Source of the DNA: DASZUC01 sp035547775
Lineage (GTDB): Bacteria > Patescibacteriota > Saccharimonadia > Saccharimonadales > UBA4665
Reading direction: 5' to 3'
Assembly: GCA_035547775.1 (NCBI GenBank)
Contig: DASZUC010000011.1
Span: 1-5,483 of the forward strand
DNA length: 5,483 bases
A program made the position numbers and the translations under genes. This document shows, piece by piece, positions 4,684-5,483 of the stretch. The notes beneath the pieces were generated by a model, which worked only from the letters and a program-made list of their open reading frames with translations, did not search any database and was not told the origin of the DNA. How positions within the stretch are numbered: the first letter of the stretch is position 1; each line of letters begins with the position of its first letter.

Positions 4684-5373
4684 ATGATCTACGCGGAGCA
4701 GGTGCAGGATTTAATGAATCTCGACACAGATGGTGTGGCGGTGGTGCCGGATTATGTGCAGCGGCCGCAGCTCAGCTTTTTACAGCAAGAAATTCTGGAA
4801 CGGGGCAACATTGCCTGGCGTGATGCACACGAAAAGTACACCAATGCTCGCGGACTGAACATCGTCCAAAATCATTTAAGCTACGCACTGCGCACTACTG
4901 CCGGCGATCAGTCAGTTTTTACACGCCTGCCACGCTTGCGCGACATGACCATACACATTACTAATGACGTGCAAGGCTTGGCCGAGCTATCACCAACTCT
5001 CGCGGATTGGCGACCCGATGAAGTGGTCCTGCACGATTATGATGACCCGGAAATTGGTCTCAGCCGCCACCGCGACCATAGCTGCTACACCGGCATCATT
5101 GCCATTCTGGCCGTCTATGGTACCTGTGATTTTGTCAGTCACCATCCTAAAACTCAGCAGGCCACCACGCGTGAAATAAATTCGGGAGATCTTGTGTTGC
5201 TCAGAGCCCCTGGGCTTATTAATACCGATGAAGAAGTGCGGCCTGATCACGCCGTCCAGAACCTCAAAACCATGCATCGTCTTTCGGCCACCTGGCGGCA
5301 AGATAGGCAAACCGGCCAGCAGCCCTTGGCCCATACTTGGTACGATAATTGGCGCTCTCAAACCAACGAATAA
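4684..5373 (+). CDS. Putative 2-oxoglutarate/Fe(II)-dependent oxygenase-like protein
   Basis: Enzymes of this superfamily use iron, oxygen and 2-oxoglutarate to hydroxylate or demethylate a substrate within a double-stranded beta-helix. The 229-aa sequence shows the signature in order: His129-x-Asp131 in SRHRDHS, a core strand (TGIIAILAVYG, 136-146), the GDLVLLRAPG strand-turn (168-177), the distal His189 in DHAV, and Arg199 in HRLSATWR exactly ten residues after it, the usual position of the 2-oxoglutarate-binding Arg. Residues 1-50 resemble the helical N-terminus of such enzymes (DGVAVVPDYV near 16-25). No signal or membrane segment is seen. I cannot say which substrate it uses; nothing around it belongs to an obvious pathway. 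The ATG at 4684 is set by a TATACT box 6 nt upstream. It diverges from the G5-domain gene and is followed by a strong hairpin. The superfamily call is good; the function is open. Confidence 0.75.
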   Translation: MIYAEQVQDLMNLDTDGVAVVPDYVQRPQLSFLQQEILERGNIAWRDAHEKYTNARGLNIVQNHLSYALRTTAGDQSVFTRLPRLRDMTIHITNDVQGLAELSPTLADWRPDEVVLHDYDDPEIGLSRHRDHSCYTGIIAILAVYGTCDFVSHHPKTQQATTREINSGDLVLLRAPGLINTDEEVRPDHAVQNLKTMHRLSATWRQDRQTGQQPLAHTWYDNWRSQTNE

Positions 5374-5380
5374 GTTAAGA

Positions 5381-5430
5381 GGCCGGTTCGGCAGATAATC
5401 CCAAAAAGGGAAAATCTGCCGAACACGGCC
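5381..5430. terminator. Long two-part hairpin between convergent genes, possible bidirectional terminator without a U tract
   Basis: GGCCG (5381-5385) plus GTTCGGCAGAT (5386-5396) pair with ATCTGCCGAAC (5414-5424) and CGGCC (5426-5430), giving 16 bp with one bulged A at 5425. Inside, TCCC (5399-5402) pairs with GGGA (5408-5411) over an AAAAA loop. It lies 7 bp after the oxygenase-like stop and 11 bp before the stop of the probable gene at the right edge. No T run follows on either strand, so it is not a classical intrinsic terminator; an unusual terminator, an mRNA 3'-end stabiliser or an inverted-repeat element are all possible. Confidence 0.55.
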
Positions 5431-5441
5431 CCAGGTGAGAA

Positions 5442-5483
5442 CTACTGTAGGTAGCGCATGAGCTCTCGGAACGCGCCCGCTAT
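5442..5483 (-). CDS. Probable C-terminus of a minus-strand gene cut by the right edge
   Basis: Reading leftward from the edge, thirteen codons (IAGAFRELMRYLQ) end in TAG at 5444-5442. The helical, protein-like ending and the placement of a strong hairpin just beyond it, between convergent stops, suggest a real gene end. Thirteen codons are too few to name a family or to exclude chance. Confidence 0.35.
   Translation of the reverse strand: MAGAFRELMRYLQ

Noticed and set aside
4990..5361. 123-codon minus-strand frame opposite the oxygenase-like gene
   Set aside because: The plus strand carries the HxD...H...R signature in the right order and spacing, while the antisense product shows no motif. 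Its frame is also open across the hairpin to the right edge, which I take as chance.
305..5373. Possible UGA reassignment to glycine (Gracilibacteria/SR1 code), given that no gene ends in TGA
   Set aside because: No in-frame TGA occurs in any called gene, and typA reaches full family length with normal Gly codons at its conserved sites, so UGA is not being used as a sense codon here.
1..5483. tRNA, rRNA, CRISPR array, insertion sequence, attachment site or riboswitch
   Set aside because: No cloverleaf, direct-repeat array, transposase, terminal inverted repeats or known riboswitch core was seen; coding sequence fills almost all of the window.

Overview
This 5.5 kb window is a compact, gene-dense bacterial segment of middling GC content with no mobile element, CRISPR array, tRNA or rRNA that I can see. 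Two genes are conserved housekeeping genes: the 5' end of rarA (minus strand, cut by the left edge) and a complete typA/bipA. The others are small proteins of unknown or only domain-level function. Leaderless gene starts, a TypA with full translational-GTPase motifs, a membrane-anchored G5 + DUF3761 protein, tightly abutting gene ends and several unrecognisable small proteins would fit a Patescibacteria/CPR genome, perhaps a Saccharibacteria-like one. That assignment is an inference, and an actinobacterium-like lineage cannot be excluded by eye. UGA is not used as a sense codon in any gene here, which argues against the Gracilibacteria/SR1 code.

Layout: rarA (minus, partial) diverges over 41 bp from a 149-aa winged-helix-like protein (plus, 305-754). 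A 271-aa unrecognised protein follows with its own promoter (plus, 792-1607). It converges, with 3 bp between stops, on a two-gene minus-strand unit: a 37-aa ORF (1908-2021) and a 94-aa ORF (1611-1895) that share a frame and are separated by one TAA and four codons. A 154-bp divergent region then carries the typA promoter and a terminator-like hairpin directly before typA (plus, 2176-4011). TypA converges with 1 bp to spare on a secreted or membrane-anchored G5-DUF3761 protein (minus, 4013-4612). A 71-bp divergent region separates that from a putative 2-oxoglutarate/Fe(II) oxygenase (plus, 4684-5373). A 20-bp two-part hairpin follows, then the probable C-terminus of another minus-strand gene at the right edge.

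The most coherent signal is in gene starts: four genes have a -10 hexamer ending exactly 6 or 7 nt before the ATG, the geometry of leaderless mRNAs. The two exceptions are informative: the 37-aa ORF has a real Shine-Dalgarno sequence, and typA has a leader of about 44 nt folding into a terminator-like hairpin with a U tract. The genes do not form one pathway; they look like independent short transcription units in alternating orientation. No gene-free stretch exceeds 300 bases.
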